DNA of 64,000 nt, taken from contig NZ_AP024233.1 in the NCBI RefSeq assembly GCF_025998535.1, positions 1,152,217 to 1,216,216 of the forward strand, given 5' to 3'. The stretch is from Desulfolithobacter dissulfuricans. GTDB taxonomy: Bacteria > Desulfobacterota > Desulfobulbia > Desulfobulbales > Desulfobulbaceae. The notes under the pieces are model-generated. The model was given only the letters and a program-made list of their open reading frames with translations. It was not told the origin of the DNA and did no database searches. The stretch's first letter is position 1; the number at the start of each line of letters is the position of its first letter. Shown in pieces: positions 63,745-64,000 of this stretch. A program made the translations under genes and the position numbers.

Positions 63745-64000
63745 ATGAGTACAGTTAACAAGGCGTTAACCCGGTTTTTACTCCCTCTGGACGTGGAGGG
63801 CGCCCATGCCCGGCCGGTGGCCCTTATGCGGTGCCTGGCCGAGACCCTGAAACAGCGTATTGAAAAAATAACCCTTCTCCATGTCATGGCTGGTCGCTAT
63901 CTCAGTCAGCACATGGCCAATGTGGATTTCCGGACCACCCAGATCATTTCTTCGGACAGATTCCAGGAACTGCGTCAGACCTACATAGACAAGGAGATTC
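63745..64000 (+). CDS. Universal stress protein (3' end beyond window)
   Basis: ATG 63745 with GAGGAG upstream; 85 residues visible. The pattern RFLLPLDVEGAH...VALMRCLAETLKQRIEKITLLHVMAG is UspA-like. The gene is cut by the window edge. It ends the visible locus as a second Usp after the two permeases. Confidence 0.85.
   Translation, partial: MSTVNKALTRFLLPLDVEGAHARPVALMRCLAETLKQRIEKITLLHVMAGRYLSQHMANVDFRTTQIISSDRFQELRQTYIDKEI

Overview
This 64 kb window looks like chromosomal backbone from a Desulfobacterota bacterium, most likely near the Desulfobulbales (sulfate- or sulfur-metabolising anaerobes). That is an inference from gene content: a PxxKW cysteine-rich protein, a two-subunit pyruvate carboxylase, an EtfA with fused ferredoxin clusters, a molybdopterin oxidoreductase with a four-cluster FeS partner, a sigma-54 two-component system and SLC13-type permeases. 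Base composition is moderately GC-rich and even. There are no rRNA genes, integrases, transposases or CRISPR arrays. The only RNA gene found is tRNA-His(GTG).

Layout. 1-3.2 kb: 3' part of a molybdopterin oxidoreductase, its FeS partner, a terminator and a small membrane protein. 3.6-8.5 kb: PilZ protein, then a complete Mla lipid-transport operon (mlaE-F-D-A-C) ending in a cyclic-nucleotide-binding-domain protein. 8.6-20.5 kb: long collinear run yceD-rpmF-plsX-fabH, acyl-CoA dehydrogenase, etfB, etfA, fabG-acpP-fabF-rpiB-glyA-nrdR-ribD. 20.8-26.7 kb: mostly minus strand, with a solitary ParB-like protein, an IHF/HU protein, enolase, PilC and UDP-glucose dehydrogenase, plus PxxKW on the plus strand. 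27-33.4 kb: YggS, TatD, nitroreductase, lipoprotein, CoaBC, Fe-alcohol dehydrogenase, DarP, PPC/DUF296 protein. 33.7-38.7 kb: pyruvate carboxylase subunits and a thioredoxin-reductase-like flavoprotein. 39.2-45.4 kb: tolQRAB-cpoB, TlyA, SH3 protein. 45.5-50.4 kb: a helicase-exonuclease fusion resembling MrfA+MrfB, and a prephenate dehydratase-ACT-prephenate dehydrogenase fusion. 50.4-51.6 kb: small proteins, a zinc-ribbon protein, tRNA-His. 51.8-64 kb: a signalling/transport locus. A sigma-54 response regulator and its kinase diverge from a USP-like gene, a cytidylate-kinase-like/BON/receiver protein, a cache histidine kinase, a receiver, a kinase-like protein lacking clear ATP boxes, two SLC13-type permeases and a second USP (cut by the window end). 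The divergent intergenic region carries a -24/-12 promoter and a cluster of TGTTGC/GCAACA inverted repeats.

Two themes cut across the window. (1) Seven single-base frameshifts interrupt six otherwise intact genes (fabF, glyA, ribD, the helicase fusion, the prephenate fusion and, twice, the sigma-54 regulator). Every one is cured by adding one G (or C) to a short G/C run, and the cured lengths match the families, so these look like homopolymer contractions in the assembly rather than pseudogenes. (2) Three families of palindromic intergenic repeats occur. Two of them show compensatory changes between copies, which implies selection or replication of the folded form.

The most promising under-described items are the sigma-54/SLC13/USP locus, the MrfA-MrfB-like fusion, the structured repeats, and a possible zinc-ribbon gene with an in-frame TGA before tolQ.
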